A DNA stretch of 64,000 nt from Nematostella vectensis (Eukaryota > Cnidaria > Anthozoa > Actiniaria > Edwardsiidae): the NCBI RefSeq assembly GCF_932526225.1, contig NC_064041.1:9840813-9904812 (forward strand). Direction: 5' to 3'. Position 1 is the first letter of the stretch, and each line of letters opens with the position of its first letter. Below are positions 1 through 12,223 of this stretch, piece by piece. The position numbers and the translations under genes are program-made. The notes beneath the pieces were generated by a model. That model made no database searches. It was not told where the DNA came from and saw only the letters and a list, made by a program, of their open reading frames with translations.

Positions 1-155
1 GGTGGAGGTTATGTTTATTTGGTACAGTGCATTACTGTACACTTAACACAACTATAGTGATATTTAATTCCTATGGCACAAAACAGGTCTTTCCCCTAAA
101 TTCGATCGGACAGGTCCCAATCAATACCTCTAGCAATTAATACACAATGACTTAC

Positions 156-1000
156 CAATGCCAAAGTTTCTTGGTCTTTTCTCAATCAAAGGATTGACAG
201 TCTTCTTAGGGACTGCTTTGGCGGCAGCGTAAGGGGGTGCAGCCACCTTCTTTACCTTAACCCTCTTAGTTTTAGGCTGTGAAACAAAACAATTGTGTCA
301 TATTTTGAACTATACACCAGGATATTTTAATACAATATTAGTACCAGAACAATAAATACAATACACCAAAAACTGGAATTCGACTCTGCCAAAAGAGTCA
401 GTTTTTGGTGTATTCTAAAAGGTGTATGGATATTTATGGTCTAATTTCACACAACTGGATGCTATCAAAAGCATAATGACCGATGTTGTCTTAGACTTTG
501 CGAACTTATTACTAAATGGCAATCGCTCTATCAAGGGCTCTACAATAATCTTATCTATTTATATTTCGCAGGCTAAAATACATGGAGCAAAGTATAAAAC
601 TTTTTTGGAAGGAACTACTCGAACAACACATCATAACACAACAGCGAGCACCACAGCTTAAATTCAGCACTTGGTCTGGTATCTTTGCATGTAGCCCAAA
701 CTGGGATACAAACAAAAACACTCTCCAAATGAAAGAGATCATTTTCCAAAGGAAAAGACTAAAAATATCTAAACTTTCCATGTCTCGTGGCCACCTCTTG
801 GAGTTAAAGTTCTCAGTACATCACGACGTGTAAGATTCAAGAAAAAACACCTTCCCACAAGTTAGATTTTGAAAATACAGTAGCAAATATAAAGAATATA
901 CTTTTTAATGTTCTATAGCAAAGTGCAACGTTCGATATAGTAAAGGATGGAAAGGATATTTATGGCTAGAAATAGCCATTCTCACAAAATCTCTTACCAT
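156..1000 (-). CDS. RPL7A: Ribosomal protein eL8 (RPL7A), 5' end of gene, exons 1-2
   Basis: Large-subunit ribosomal protein; only the N-terminus is in the window and the rest lies off the left edge. Exon 1 contributes just the start codon (minus strand 1000-998) followed at once by a GTAAG donor, an arrangement common in ribosomal protein genes. Exon 2 (276-156) follows a CAG acceptor and reads PKTKRVKVKKVAAPPYAAAK, then a stretch ending in NPLIEKRPRNFGIG before another GTAAG donor. The basic N-terminus followed by NPL.EKRP.NFGIG is diagnostic of eL8. The intron (277-997) holds a hairpin repeat at 341-418. The gene diverges from MED22 across a 258-bp gap. RPL7A introns carry snoRNAs in vertebrates, but I could not recognise one here. 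Confidence 0.93.
341..418. repeat. Dispersed hairpin-forming repeat (copy 1), in RPL7A intron 1
   Basis: The sequence AATACACCAAAAACTG is followed, after a loop containing GACTCT...AGAGTC, by the complement CAGTTTTTGGTGTATT, so the segment can fold into a hairpin. The left half, from ACCAG.A.AATAAATACAA through CGACTCTGCCAAA, recurs almost unchanged at 23950-24006 next to the large tandem array, so this is a dispersed repeat. Confidence 0.75.
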
Positions 1001-1258
1001 TTTGGTGATGGCGGCGAAGAGGCCTAGTCAGCGGTGTATCATGGGATATCAAGAATTGTTTTCCCATAATGCACAGCACACTGTTCCTTTTCAAAATGGC
1101 GGCCAACATAGAAAACATAAGAATCCAACAAAAATAGCGTTATTCTCAGTGCGAAATTAGACATTTTCTTCGGAAAGAAGAAAATAATTGACTGCTTATG
1201 TCTATATACTTCTGAAGGTTTGTTGGCTGTTATATTATCTAGAAGCAAGAGTTTTACC
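1001..1258. promoter_or_regulatory. Bidirectional promoter interval, RPL7A / MED22
   Basis: 258 bp separate the divergent start codons, so this interval must hold both 5' UTRs and the core promoters. It contains AAAATGGCGGCC at 1093-1104 and GATGGCGGCG at 1007-1016, both resembling the YY1 consensus that overlaps many animal promoters. I saw no TATA box. In mammals the orthologous pair, Surf-3 and Surf-5, is likewise transcribed divergently from a shared promoter. Confidence 0.7.
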
Positions 1259-2590
1259 ATGTCACAGCCAAGCCGGCCTTTGCCGCAAAGCAAGGAGACA
1301 TTGCTCAAATCTTACACAAAAAGGCTAAAAGACGATGTCAAATCCATACTTGATAACTTCACTGAGATCTTGAAATGCTCAAAGGTAAACTATACATTAT
1401 CCAGGCGCGTCTTTATGCCATGTTATAAAAGAAACACGTTAACCCAGGAATTTTTCGAAAAAGTGGACCAAATTTTTCCTTTATACCTTTGCAGTATCTC
1501 AAAGGGACGTCTATTGTTGGATTTGGCTACAAAAAAGTCTGACTCATGGGTTAATGACATATCAGAGTGACCCAGCTTAGGCTTTATAGTTTTGTCTACA
1601 AATAGCACGTCTATTGAGAACCGAAAGTGGACTTCCCTAACACTTCTGGGTACAGGCATACTAACAGTTTTACAACAACAACAAATTTCCATTTTATAGT
1701 AGAATACCACCTTTATACTAGGATGGTTTCTTAATGTTTATACTTGTGTATTAGCTTTGATGAAGAGCATATTGTATTTATTAGGTTTTGAAAACTTGAA
1801 ACTACAACAACAAAAAGTCTTTATTTCTTTAATATTCTTTGATATCTTTGGTATTCATCAGGTTGAAGAGGAGACTCAAGTAGCACGACTTACTCAAAGT
1901 GTACAGGACCAGTATGAGGTCAACGTCAGAGCAGCCAACATTGTGAGTATGCCTGAGGGTGCCCAATCAATAAAATTGATATCAATTGTATTCAGGCAAC
2001 CAATCATCAGGCAAAGGTCACAAGCAATGAAAATTGGGTATTTAGCCCATTCTATTCAGATAATCAATGTCCCAGATTTAGGCATTGATTGCCCATTGAT
2101 TACCAGATTTGCTTGATTGATGTTGATTGTTATTGGACATGTATGGGACATGGTTAAGGCATGTAGCAGTTCCAATGTACTTAGTAGAGGTACTTGGTAG
2201 GCCATTACATAGAAAACAGTAGCCCACCTGGCATTGGAGTTTTATTTCTGTTGTTGCCAAAATAAAACTTAGTTTTCTGATTGACATTTTCTAACAGGCT
2301 TCCTTGGATATCAGAATAGTTATATAAGGAAGCTTAGACCAAGGTAATTTTTTTTGTGTTGTTTTATTCAGGTCCGGGCTGGAGAATCTCTGATGAAACT
2401 TGTGTCTGACATCAAGGAGTTTCTTATCCTGAATGACTTCCCCTCTGTGAATGAGAGTATTGCCGAGCGTACTAGAAGATTACAAGCCATACAGAACCAC
2501 ACTGACTCACAGCTGACAGCTTTAAAAGAAGACATGGCTACAACCTTGTATGGACTGGAGGAAGCACTGTATTCATCTGCTTATAGATAA
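1259..2590 (+). CDS. MED22: Mediator complex subunit 22 (MED22 / Surf-5)
   Basis: Head-module subunit of Mediator, which bridges transcription factors and RNA polymerase II in the nucleus. Three exons, 1259-1384, 1862-1942 and 2372-2590, all joined in phase 0, give 141 aa; the short human isoform is about 140. Recognisable family blocks are [18 protein letters not shown], the central ETQV...Q..YE..VRAANI, and [27 protein letters not shown]; the protein is largely coiled coil. I chose the ATG at 1259 because homology begins there; an in-frame codon 13 residues upstream is not supported. Intron 1 carries a degraded mobile repeat (1440-1662) and the last codons lie in a tandem duplication. Confidence 0.95.
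1440..1662 (+). mobile_element. Degraded copy of the CAGG-TIR element family, in MED22 intron 1
   Basis: Interior phrases match the copies at 10247-10567 and 30973-31233: GAAAAAGTGGACCAAATTTT, TTTGCAGTATCT, and TATAGTTTTGTCTACAAATA followed by GCACGTC.ATTG. The right end, CTGGGTACAGGC, resembles the family terminus; the left terminus is eroded to CCCAGGAATT. A spurious reading frame crosses this element beyond the exon 1 splice donor. Confidence 0.75.
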
Positions 2591-2712
2591 GAACTGGATG
2601 CTGTTTGTTTGCTGTAGCATAAAACCCATAGATAGCATCATTCATCTGCTTATAGATAGGTACTGGATGCAGTTTTTTTTTACTGTAGCATAAAACCTAC
2701 AGATAGCAGGAA
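2573..2712 (+). repeat. Tandem duplication spanning the MED22 stop codon
   Basis: Two adjacent copies of about 70 bp: TTCATCTGCTTATAGATA, then ACTGGATGC.GTTT, then CTGTAGCATAAAACC occurs at 2574-2636 and again at 2642-2707. The MED22 stop lies in the first copy (TTATAGATAA). The second copy is downstream, so the duplication did not alter the protein. Confidence 0.85.
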
Positions 2713-2866
2713 GAAGAGAATGGAACAGACAGTTATCCTCAGTAGATTTAATAATTTTATAAAAGAAAAAATGTCGGAAATCTTTGAATCAATAAAAACA
2801 AATGCCTGCACCATAGCCATCAATACAACTTGAACAGAAATCTTGTGAAATGGGGTGAATTACAGT

Positions 2867-2930
2867 AAATATGTGAAAAAAACCCAAGAGAGCCAATGCA
2901 GGTGAATACAGAGAATGTATAAACATTCAA
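2867..2930 (+). repeat. Dispersed repeat shared with 33300-33362
   Basis: AATATGTGAAAAAA followed by CCCAAGAGAGCCAATGCAGG and TGAATACAGAGAATGTAT occurs here and, with few changes, at 33300-33362. Nearby AAAGCTGT.GAC. also recurs. It is probably part of a larger mobile sequence whose ends I could not define. Confidence 0.7.
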
Positions 2931-3246
2931 CATGAAAATGTTTTGATCTTGTTGAAACAAAATCTATTTTAAGGCCATGCTTTGTGCAAAGCTGTTGACT
3001 TGGACATGCCCATAAAGGGGCAGCACAGATGGCCTTAAACACCACCAAGCCAGGAGAAGTGTTGTTTCGAACCCATTTTCATGGGTGTAAATACTATTGT
3101 ACAGGGGAAAGGCAAAATTTTGCCATTTTCAAATATATGAAATGCTATGGAAAGCAGCATCATTAGCTCCTTCATAACTAAAATCTTACATGTCTTTTCA
3201 TACCACCAATCTAGAAAGTTAGTAGGGGACGTGGGGACTTTGACAT

Positions 3247-3541
3247 GAATTGAAACACAGGCTTACCAACCTCTCAGTCAGTCTCCAGTCAATCCCAGTA
3301 ACTTCTTTTTATAGGTATATAGTAACGTGGAATCCCTCAACTGCTCAAACGTTAGAAATACCGCTTATTCTGAATAAATACACATCACAAAGAAATGAGA
3401 GTTTATTGTGACCTTTATTCTAGGATATAAGACAATTATAGGACAATTACAGGAGGTGATCAATCGTGAAAATATTCGAGCTAGTTACTGGGATTGACTG
3501 GAGACTGACTGGGAGGTTGGTATAAGCCTGTGATTGAAATC
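3247..3541. mobile_element. MITE-like element with ~55-bp terminal inverted repeats
   Basis: The left arm (about 3247-3305) contains ACACAGGCTTACCAACCTC and CAGTCTCCAGTCAATCCCAG. The reverse complement of the right arm (3484-3541) matches it nearly base for base, including the GTTACTGGGATTGACTGGAG turn. The 180-bp interior is AT-rich and non-coding. I saw no clear target-site duplication. Confidence 0.8.
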
Positions 3542-4271
3542 CGTAAATTCACTGATGAAGGTTAATAAAACCAAAAACTGCAAAAGATAAAAAAAGTAGA
3601 AGCCACCTTTCAGGGGATAATGGTTTTCAATGCCAGCAAAACGCAAGTCATGAAAGTGCAAGCAGAAGGCGCATCACATTCATTCTATTTTGTAGGGGGT
3701 CTCTCCAGACAAATTTTGAAATTCCAGACTTGTAGGAGGCTCAGAAATTGATCAGAATACTATGACTTGTTAAAAAAATAAGGCCCTCCCCTAAACCCTG
3801 TATCAAAATTGGAGGCACTCCCTCAAATTGATGCTCAAAAAATTGCAGCCCTCCCCTCAAACACAGCAGCCCACCCCCCAAACATAGCAGCTCTCCCTCC
3901 ATTAAATAATAACCCTTCCCTTAGGCAAGGGCAAAGTACCCTGGCATTAGCAGACTCGTACCCAGTCGTTATTTGCTGTTGCGCGGACATCCACAGGAAC
4001 CCTGAAGCGAAGACTAAAAAAAAAAAACGAATTCCGACCCCGAAACCGCATCCTGACCGTCATGCATTGAGCGGCGTCTGGGTGCGAGACTGGAGCATCA
4101 GCCTTTTGCCACTGAAATTCCTTCTTTCCCGTTTCTGGGTTTCCTGTGGTCCATCCCCAATCCTTCTCTGCCAGGAGTTTTCAAAATGGCGGGCCAAATA
4201 CTTCTTTCAAGCATCTGATTCTTTTAGCACTTCCATTCCCAAAGTAGCTAGAAGCACAAAGTTTTCTTAAC

Positions 4272-7200
4272 ATGAAGTATTGTCCCGAGACGGTTCTTGT
4301 GCAGTCTGCGTTCGTCTTTGCATCGAGAAAACAAGACTTGGCAAAAGTTTCTCGAGGTTGCACTTCGCAGATCCGCGACGTTATCGCCAACACTGTCAAT
4401 GAAGTGTCCAACGGGCTTAGCTATAACGGATCAAAACGAACTCTTCTTCCTGCGGAACTCAGTGCATTGCATTTCAAGTTACACGCGTGGATTTACTCTA
4501 TATGGAAGAGTCAATATGGGATTCCGTGTTCGCGGTATTTCAGCGAGTTCCCCCAGTTGCCCTCTTACAACACCGCTTGCTATGTAGCTGTCGTAAAAGC
4601 AGTGCATTGGGAGAATCTTATGATTGAGGTAAGACTGAGGACTCTTGTCGATTGTCTAGTCACATGACCATTCTGTTTGAAAGTGGAAAAAAAGCAAAGT
4701 TAATCAGGCACGTACACAGGGGGTGCGCACCACCACTTGGCAGACAAAAAGTGGGTCATTTCTTATTGAAAAATCTTCAAATTCTATGCTTTTTCCATAT
4801 GATACCTATGACTGCGCACCCCCCCCCCCCTAGCCAATTCTGTGTACGTGCCTGTTAGTAGAATTGCAATGACATTTAAGATGGAGAATATATCTAGATA
4901 TTACTGTTGAGTTGCCATGTGATCATAAAATGATGCTGACACCAAAACATTGCTTGCTTATTTAGTTTTGGAGTCATGAGTTGGGCCTCACTTTAAGTGT
5001 GTTTGAGGGGCATAAAAGAGCTAACAGCACTAAATACCATTTGCTTACAGAGTCTTCTTTCCTGCCCTAAGTACCACCACACCATCTGCCTTCAAGAAAT
5101 TGTCTCCACAATAATACAAGAACCTGACCAAGAGGATTTCAAGCTGTTCACTGAATTGTTCAAGATATTCCTTTCTGCATCAACCATTAACATAACTATT
5201 GTTGACAGTGATGATGGCGATGATAATTGTGAAAATGGTGATAGTGTTGTTGATGATAGAGAGCCTTATAGTACTGCAATTATACTTCTGAATGCGCTAA
5301 AAACAATGAGAAAAAAGATTGAATGTCCAGGTTTACAGATGGACATTGTCATATCCATAATTGAACTAATCAGCAATCTTGTTTTTGGATCTAATGTGAA
5401 AGGTGAAAATGATACAGCCAAGTCATCTATAAACATTCCTGGTAATTTTGAGAAGATTGGGTTTTTAGACAACTTTCCATCATCTGAGCAAATAAAAAAA
5501 ATGGGACTTGATGAACTCAGTAATTTGCATTCAAGAATATGTTTTGACGTTGGACTTCAAGAAACAAGAGAGGTCTCAAATATATCAGAAGAAAGAGCTA
5601 CCAAATCCCCAAAGGTTGTCATGCCTGCATTAACTAAGAAAGCAAAAGTAATGGTTATTACCCTTTTAGAACTACTCTATGAGCTTTTTACAAAAGTGTG
5701 GAGTGAGACCTTCCATTGGTCTGCTAGTTGTCATGGTGATGAATGCATTCATGAGATGGCTTCACATTCATTGCACCCACTTCACCAATGGATAATTAGA
5801 CTCGTAACATCTTTGCACAGACTTAAGAAAGTCAATGTTTGTGACGATGTGATGGGACTTTTACTGAGAGGTCTTGGTGCATATGTTGAACAGTTTGCGA
5901 CTTCATTGGACAAGGAGGTCATAGCTGGAGTTTCTAGCTGTTCTTGTGATTTGAATGAAGGATGCATGGAGGAGTTCACAGAAAATCCTGGTAGGAAAAA
6001 CTATTTGTCTTTAACATTGACGTTTTTAGATTCAATTTCCAGCCACTAATGGGGTAAGTACTGTACTACAGGCTCAAAGAAACTAGCTGGAAATCGAGCC
6101 TAAGCTTTATTCTAATCATAACATTTTTTTTAAAAATTGTAATGTTATTAATGTATTGTTGACTCTATGCCTGGCAACCCCTGTTCTTTCTGTGTGTTTG
6201 TCTTGCCTTATAGCCTTGTCTAAAATAATAAAAAAAGATATCTGCCCTTTCTTTCCTTTTCTTTATAAAAGTAATAATGATAATAATGTCAAATAAATCC
6301 TCTTGCAGCTTATGTAGTTGAATTAAAGAATTAATGACTGACTGAATGACTGTTATACGTGTTGACAAAAATGATACTATTTACATACTAGTTATTGAGT
6401 GACATGATTATAAGAAATGTTCTAAAGTTCTGTGGGATTATTATTGAAAATACGTTCGCATAAGGGGCATAATAGACATTAGATCCGCCACTGAATGATG
6501 TGGTTGTCTAATCACTGGATAACCCTTGATTTTATTATACATTTTGTTTCTCCTGAGCTACCTCGTGAGATCTAGGTCTCAATGTATGACTTACATCAGG
6601 AATTCCTTTCTTTTAAGTTGTCTCCTCCTCTGCTCAGTTTCCATCTACCAGAGACCAGTTCCTGGATGCTGTGTGGAGAGTGTGGGAGCATTTGGAAGGT
6701 TATGAAAGCAGCATGGATTGGTTATTGACTGCTGAGGAGTTCTACAGCGAGAGAGAATGGTTGGATTGCATCAAGACCTGTGCACTTGACATCTGTAACA
6801 AGCAGCATGCTATCATGATGATTGACATTCTCTGTCTTCACTGGCAGTTGATTGACAGCTGTAATGGTGACACTGCGATTTCTTTCAATATATATGAGGA
6901 CATCAGGGATGTGAGTTTTTGTTACAGTTGAGCCCTGCTCTAAGGACACCCTCTTATAAGGGCACCTTGTTATTCAGGACAGATATAATTCATTAAAAGA
7001 ATGATCCATACAATTTTTGTAATAAATAACCTGCTTAACAAGTTTTTGGAATTAGAAAGTGGCCTTTTTCACAGGGTCCCAGAATTATAAATTCTCTTCT
7101 GAGGGTCTTCCACAGTAAAAGCACTACCAAGCTATCAAAATTAAAAGTTAAAACCCAAACAACCCTGCCCAGAATCTCCAGCTTCACTCATTTGGTAATG

Positions 7201-9513
7201 TTCTGGCCAGAAAGAGACAGTAGGTACAAGTTATAACTGCAAAGTATGAGAAATGAAAAAAATACTTGAGTTTGCAGGTGATTAGCAAGGATTCCAGAAG
7301 GATGTCTTATTTATTTAACTCACTCTTCCAAATGTTTCAGGTATTCAAGAAACTCTTCAACCAACTACCAGAAGCAGATCAAGCCGAGTTGATAGAATAC
7401 ACCTACAGCATGTCAATGTCCTTGGCAAGGGATCTACAGCTCATTTCAGTTTTGATTCACCCTTTGCACATTGACACAGACACAAAAAGACTGCAAAGTG
7501 AGATAAGGGTGACTTTTAACAGGCTTGTTGATGATGAAGAGTTTACAAGAACATTGAATGCTATTGCAAGTCTTGCTCTTGTTTCACCCAAGCTTGTCCT
7601 GTCAAGTGCTATGATGACAGCTATCCAGTATGGAAGAGTGCAAATTATTGGCAAAGTAAGATGTGTTTCAGTGTACTGTGAACTGAGATGTAGAAAATTT
7701 TAAAGTATCCAGTGCTTGCTGCTAGAACCTAGAGAAATGTATCAGTCACTTGGGTAATACTTAAAGCTGCGTTGTTACCAGTTTACTTCCGTTTGATTAC
7801 ATAACAATCTCCAATGATTTTTAACAGAAATCGCAAAAAATACTTTGGAATTGTGAAAGCAGTACGATGTCTATTGGAAGTTTCTTAGAGGGTGTGATTG
7901 AAAATTTAGAGTAGATGGCCTAGTAAATAGTGCTGATTCTAATAGATTCTTTTGTCTCTTATCGGTTGAGGTTTCCTTTGGCCCTCCGGAAGTAAACTGA
8001 CGACAATGCAGCTTTATTAGCAATTTGATAAGAGACTTGAATCTTGTAGGTTCTCCAGAGACTGCCGATCTTGTCCCAGCTTCCCTCTCCACTTGCCAAT
8101 CATCCACTGCTTTGCAGCATTCTACATGACCAAGCTGCAGGTCTGAAATCTCCTCAGGAAATTAGCAATCTCATCAGCTTTGTATCATTGCTACTGGAGG
8201 TGAGGGTAAAGTAGGAATGTTTATCTACATCAATTCCACAACTCATAGTTTTGGATATTTGGATACTATTTGGATTCAAGGTACAATATAAAAGAAATTT
8301 TAAAAATTTATCACCCTCTTTGCAAAATGCATTATTGAATGACAAAAGGTGAAAATCGTACAGTATATCTAATACCCTAAGGAAAAAGTGTGTGGCATCT
8401 CTCACGGAGAAATGGAGGAACTAGAAAACTAAAGAACCACATGAATGACAATCCCTAGCTAAAAGGGGGTACCGGGAAAGGTTTCCACTTTTTAATGATT
8501 AGGCAAAGAGAAGCTGCAATTCAACGATTTTTCTTAGGGAGAGAAAGCACTCGCAAATCTGCCATTTTGGAGCTCTCCACAGAGACCCAAAAAGTATTTC
8601 TAAGTCACAGCCAAAAGCACCATTGGCGTCCAGAACTTAGTGGTTTTCAAACAAATCACATTTAATGTTTAGGCCAAAAAAATAATAAAGCACAATGTTG
8701 ACAGGATATCACTTTTTGAAGACTTTTGTTTGCGTTTAGATACTTAAATATTAGATTAAACTATAGAGTAAAAACTGATTCTAAACCACTTTCAACTTCA
8801 TTTGTTATTAGATTCAGTTCTGATATCCTGTTGGTCCATGTTTTCTTCTTTAATATGACAAAACAAATCTCAACCTTAGCTGATCATAAGTAATTATAAC
8901 TTACATAAAGCCACATACCTTCTTATCACATTTACAGAAAATAGGATGGAACTCACCACCAAAAATACCACCAAAAATCAAGACCAGGCTGATGAAGCAA
9001 GGATTCGTGCTTTTCAATTCCCAAACAAAAACTTTGATTGCATTTGACTTGAATGTCGAAGTGCGAACTCCCATTAATTTCCCACCAAACACTCTGAACA
9101 CAGGGTCCCCAATAAGGTAGAGAAAATTAAAGTTAATATTTTGGGCGTAGTTTTTAGCATAGCATTATGATGTAACCTTTTTTTTTATCAGATCAGATAG
9201 TGGCTCTAATGTCTTGTGTGAATTATAAACGTAAATGTTTCACTGGTACTCACTAGTACAATATATTAGGTATAGGTGAAGGGATAGGAAGATGTGATGT
9301 GCTGCTGATGTACCTCATCTGGCAACAAGCCTGATCATTGTGTTATTAGCAAGTTTCTTTTGCTTCATTGGACAAACCAAAATTATACTTATTTGAGAAA
9401 TATGCTATATATACATTGTCTCATCATAATGCTTTTTCTCTATAATTTTTTTAAGAATAAAATAAATATCTTCTAGTCCCAAATGCAGTAGTTGACAATC
9501 ACTGGCAGAGCTG

Positions 9514-9547
<34 letters not shown>

Positions 9548-12223
9548 ACTGTAACCAATAGTTCCTTGTCTAATTCTTAATTTCTTTTTGTCAGCCATTC
9601 ATCCCTGATGCAATCCGTACAACCCACAAGCCATTGCTGTCTGTTTCCCACTTGATCAGGGCCTGTGCCATGCCGTACCTTGGTCGCCATGACAACAAAA
9701 ATGGGATATCCTCCTCGACTGCTCTCCTTCTTCTTAAGTCATCGCTAGAGTCCATTCAACCTGACATGGCAGCCTATGGCTCATTCCTTCAGCTAGACCT
9801 TATACCCATAATCCTTTACTTGAGCAAGATGCTGCATGGATGCAAGGTAACCTGGGAAGGCCTCACCCCAGTCCCCACTCCTTCAGAGATTTTACGGACA
9901 AGAAGCATGGTAGTGGAAGTGCTGAGTGTTGCTATAGCAACAGCTGTGAAGGTCCAGGAGTGTGGCATGGTGGATTTACAGACCCGTGTTCAGTGGCTTT
10001 GTTCAAAAGTGAAACTTTTGGGTAAGTCCTGCAATACACATTTTTATCATGCTAGAATTGCATGATAATTAAGTTTATTATGAAATAGAGGTTATAATCA
10101 AATTTGGTGTTACTGAATATTTCTACCAGGAAATCTGTAAGTCATTCCTCAATACGTTTTCCAGCTGGTCCTTGCAGTTCTATTAACTATGTTAAAGCGA
10201 ATGTAATTCTGGGGTTCTTTTCTTGGCGTACATACATGAAATATTTCTAGGCCTGTACTCAGGATTTTTCTTTGGGGGGTGTGAGATACGAAAAAGTGGA
10301 CCTAATTGTTCCGGGAGGGGGGTTAGAAGTTGGGTGTTTTCTGATAAAAATATGACCAAACCTGAAAGAACAAAATAAGATATTTTTTATGCCATTGCAT
10401 TATCTGATAAATTGGCTTCCAAAAAAGGTTTGACTTTAAGATTTTTGCTTATGCTTTATAGTTTTGTCGACATGAAACTTGTCTATTGCGAACCGGAAGT
10501 GGGGTTTCTGCCGTTGGTGGGGGAGGGGGGGGGGAGGGTGTGAACGCACCCCCTGTTTACAGGCCTGTATTTCCAAGCAAATTCAACATGATAATGCTGG
10601 GGTAAACTGTACTTAAATATATTAGCATGACAGGGGGCCTCAATAGGTCTTTAAAACTGTGCCACAATTTTGACCATCCATTACAAACCCATTTCAGACT
10701 GGACTGTTTATCTCCACATGATACCCCTGATTGAGGCCACAGGACTCCAGACCACGCCCATCAGTGTGCCGGCACCCATGATTGACATGTTTAAGTTGTC
10801 TGTGCAATGGACACCCCAACCATGCAGTGACTATGGTAGGAAAGAAAATTATAAAACTATCTTTTAATGTATCATTTTATCTTCTGTGACATTCCTTAGA
10901 TAAGTTTAAACTATGTGGGTACATCTGTAATGATAATGGATGTTCTTTTTTTCATTGCCCATGAAGACCCCATCCTGGCGCTATTCGAGTGTGTATCTGT
11001 GTCATACTCCATTGCTCAACAAATAGGGGAAGCTTTACAAGAGAAGGCACTTCCTGAATGCTGCAGTGTTGAGGGTCTAACTTATTGTTTGGTCAAGGTA
11101 TTACATTCATTACAAAGTCCATTTTATTTTTGACCACCTATCTATCTGCTGGGTGCACAGTAGCATGTCTCATATACCATACAAGTATGTTAAACAGTCA
11201 TCGGGTATACACCATAATGTTTGACTCTCATTTCATGGGACTATCTAGGTGATGTCGCATTACAGTGTGGGTGAGGTCCAGCGTGCTGTGACCACATGCA
11301 ATCTGATGCTACAGCAAGCCACGCCCAGGGTGCCAGTCAGCACCACCCTGTCACACATACTCCGTGATGTAGTCATCAGGGTGGCTAGCCAATACTGTTC
11401 TGCCTGGGCCACCCCTGGGATTGTGGGTCATGTGATCAAGCATTATGTCTCAATTGTCAAGGATCTGTGCGCCAAGGCTGTGAGCGATGTAGGTTGTGAG
11501 TAGATGCCAGAGCTGTCAGGGCTCTATACCCTATTTACCTGCATATAATGCACACTTTTTTACTACCAAAACTTAAAAAACGGGGTGCATATCATAAGAG
11601 GAACCCATTGTTCTCAGTATGATAAAAATTATATATAACTAGGAATAATTGCTTTTAGTACAATTTATTGGTTGCTTGTCTAATAGCAGCAAGTAGTAAA
11701 ATTTGCCTTGTTGGACACCTGGATGACCAGAGATAACATAGATAATCTAGCAGGAACTATTTGAAAACCTATTTTAATAAAGGATAGGCTGGTTTTCACA
11801 AGGGCACAAGCGCAAGCACCAATGCCAATGCAACACAAGTGAGAATCAGTCTAACGCAAGCACAAGGAAATCAATAGGTTCTCTTGTGCTTGGATATCTG
11901 TGAGAATCGGGAAATTACTGTTGTTGCTCTTGTGACCAAGTGAAAAACAATCTTGTGCCTTTGGCCTCAGTAGAGAAACACAAGATTAACCATCATTTTT
12001 GTCGTTTTAGCAACAAGAAAAAGATGACATACTAGGCCTTGTTATCCAAGGCACCTGTCAAGTGATGCATCATCTCCATGACGATGTGGCACACCCACTC
12101 TTTGTCCTTTTGTTAGATTTGGTCACCATGGTTACCCCAATGATTGACATTCATGACAGTGTTGCTAGGATACCGCAAGAGGTGTACAGAGACACCATTT
12201 TGCAGAAGCTAAAAATGCTGTAA
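4272..12223 (+). CDS. Large helical-repeat protein, unidentified (possible MEI1 relative)
   Basis: I do not recognise this gene securely. Recognisable exons: 4272-4628, 5051-about 6046, 6638-6910, 7341-7655, 9595-10021, 10698-10835, 10967-11097, 11249-11488 and 12011-12223, about 1,030 codons, ending QKLKML-stop. Apart from the junction after exon 2, exon phases agree. The product is rich in amphipathic leucine helices (for example LYELFTKVWSE, LQLISVLIHPLHI, ALVSPKLVLSSAMMTAI), has an acidic DDGDDNCENGDS loop in exon 2, and shows no signal peptide or membrane segment; a HEAT/ARM-type scaffold is likely. The meiosis protein MEI1 is one candidate on size and helical character only. The start is the first ATG after an in-frame stop. 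Exon 2 stays open to TAA at 6047, seven bases before a strong GGGGTAAGT donor in another frame, so the junction to exon 3 is unresolved. Confidence 0.6.
4705..4854. mobile_element. Short MITE, CAGGCACGTACACAG terminal repeats (copy 1)
   Basis: Ends are CAGGCACGTACACAG and CTGTGTACGTGCCTG, exact inverted repeats, with flanks TTAAT and TTAGT (a 5-bp target duplication with one mismatch). The interior phrase TATGCTTTTTC.ATATGATA, followed by CCTATGACTGCGCACCCC, is shared with the copy at 52311-52421. It lies in the first intron of the helical-repeat gene. Confidence 0.85.
7762..8016. mobile_element. MITE with TAAAGCTGC terminal repeats (copy 1)
   Basis: Left end TAAAGCTGCGTTGTTACCAG then TTTACTTCCG; right end CGGAAGTAAACTGACGACAA then TGCAGCTTTA, an inverted repeat of about 30 bp. 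The ends are flanked by TA, consistent with a TA target duplication. The interior matches, in reverse orientation, the copy at 12639-12880. It lies in the intron between exons 4 and 5 of the helical-repeat gene. Confidence 0.85.
10247..10567 (+). mobile_element. CAGG-TIR element (family copy)
   Basis: The ends are CTAGGCCTGTACTCAGG and the inverted TACAGGCCTG, flanked on both sides by TATTT (5 bp). The interior shares CGAAAAAGTGGACC, TCTGATAAAAATATGACC and TATAGTTTTGTCGACA with the copies at 1440-1662 and 30973-31233, and has G-rich blocks near both ends. It lies between exons 5 and 6 of the helical-repeat gene. Confidence 0.8.

Noticed and set aside
277-997. Box C/D snoRNA in RPL7A intron 1
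   Set aside because: A TATGATGT sequence on the minus strand near 625 resembles a C box, but no CTGA D box lies at the expected distance.
3809-4270. 153-residue plus frame before the helical-repeat gene
   Set aside because: Low-complexity proline/alanine start, poly-A interruption and no family resemblance; it covers the presumed promoter.
8901-9101. Minus-strand frame with FGGIFGGEF
   Set aside because: It lies within an intron of the plus-strand gene, has no convincing splice pattern and no recognised homology.
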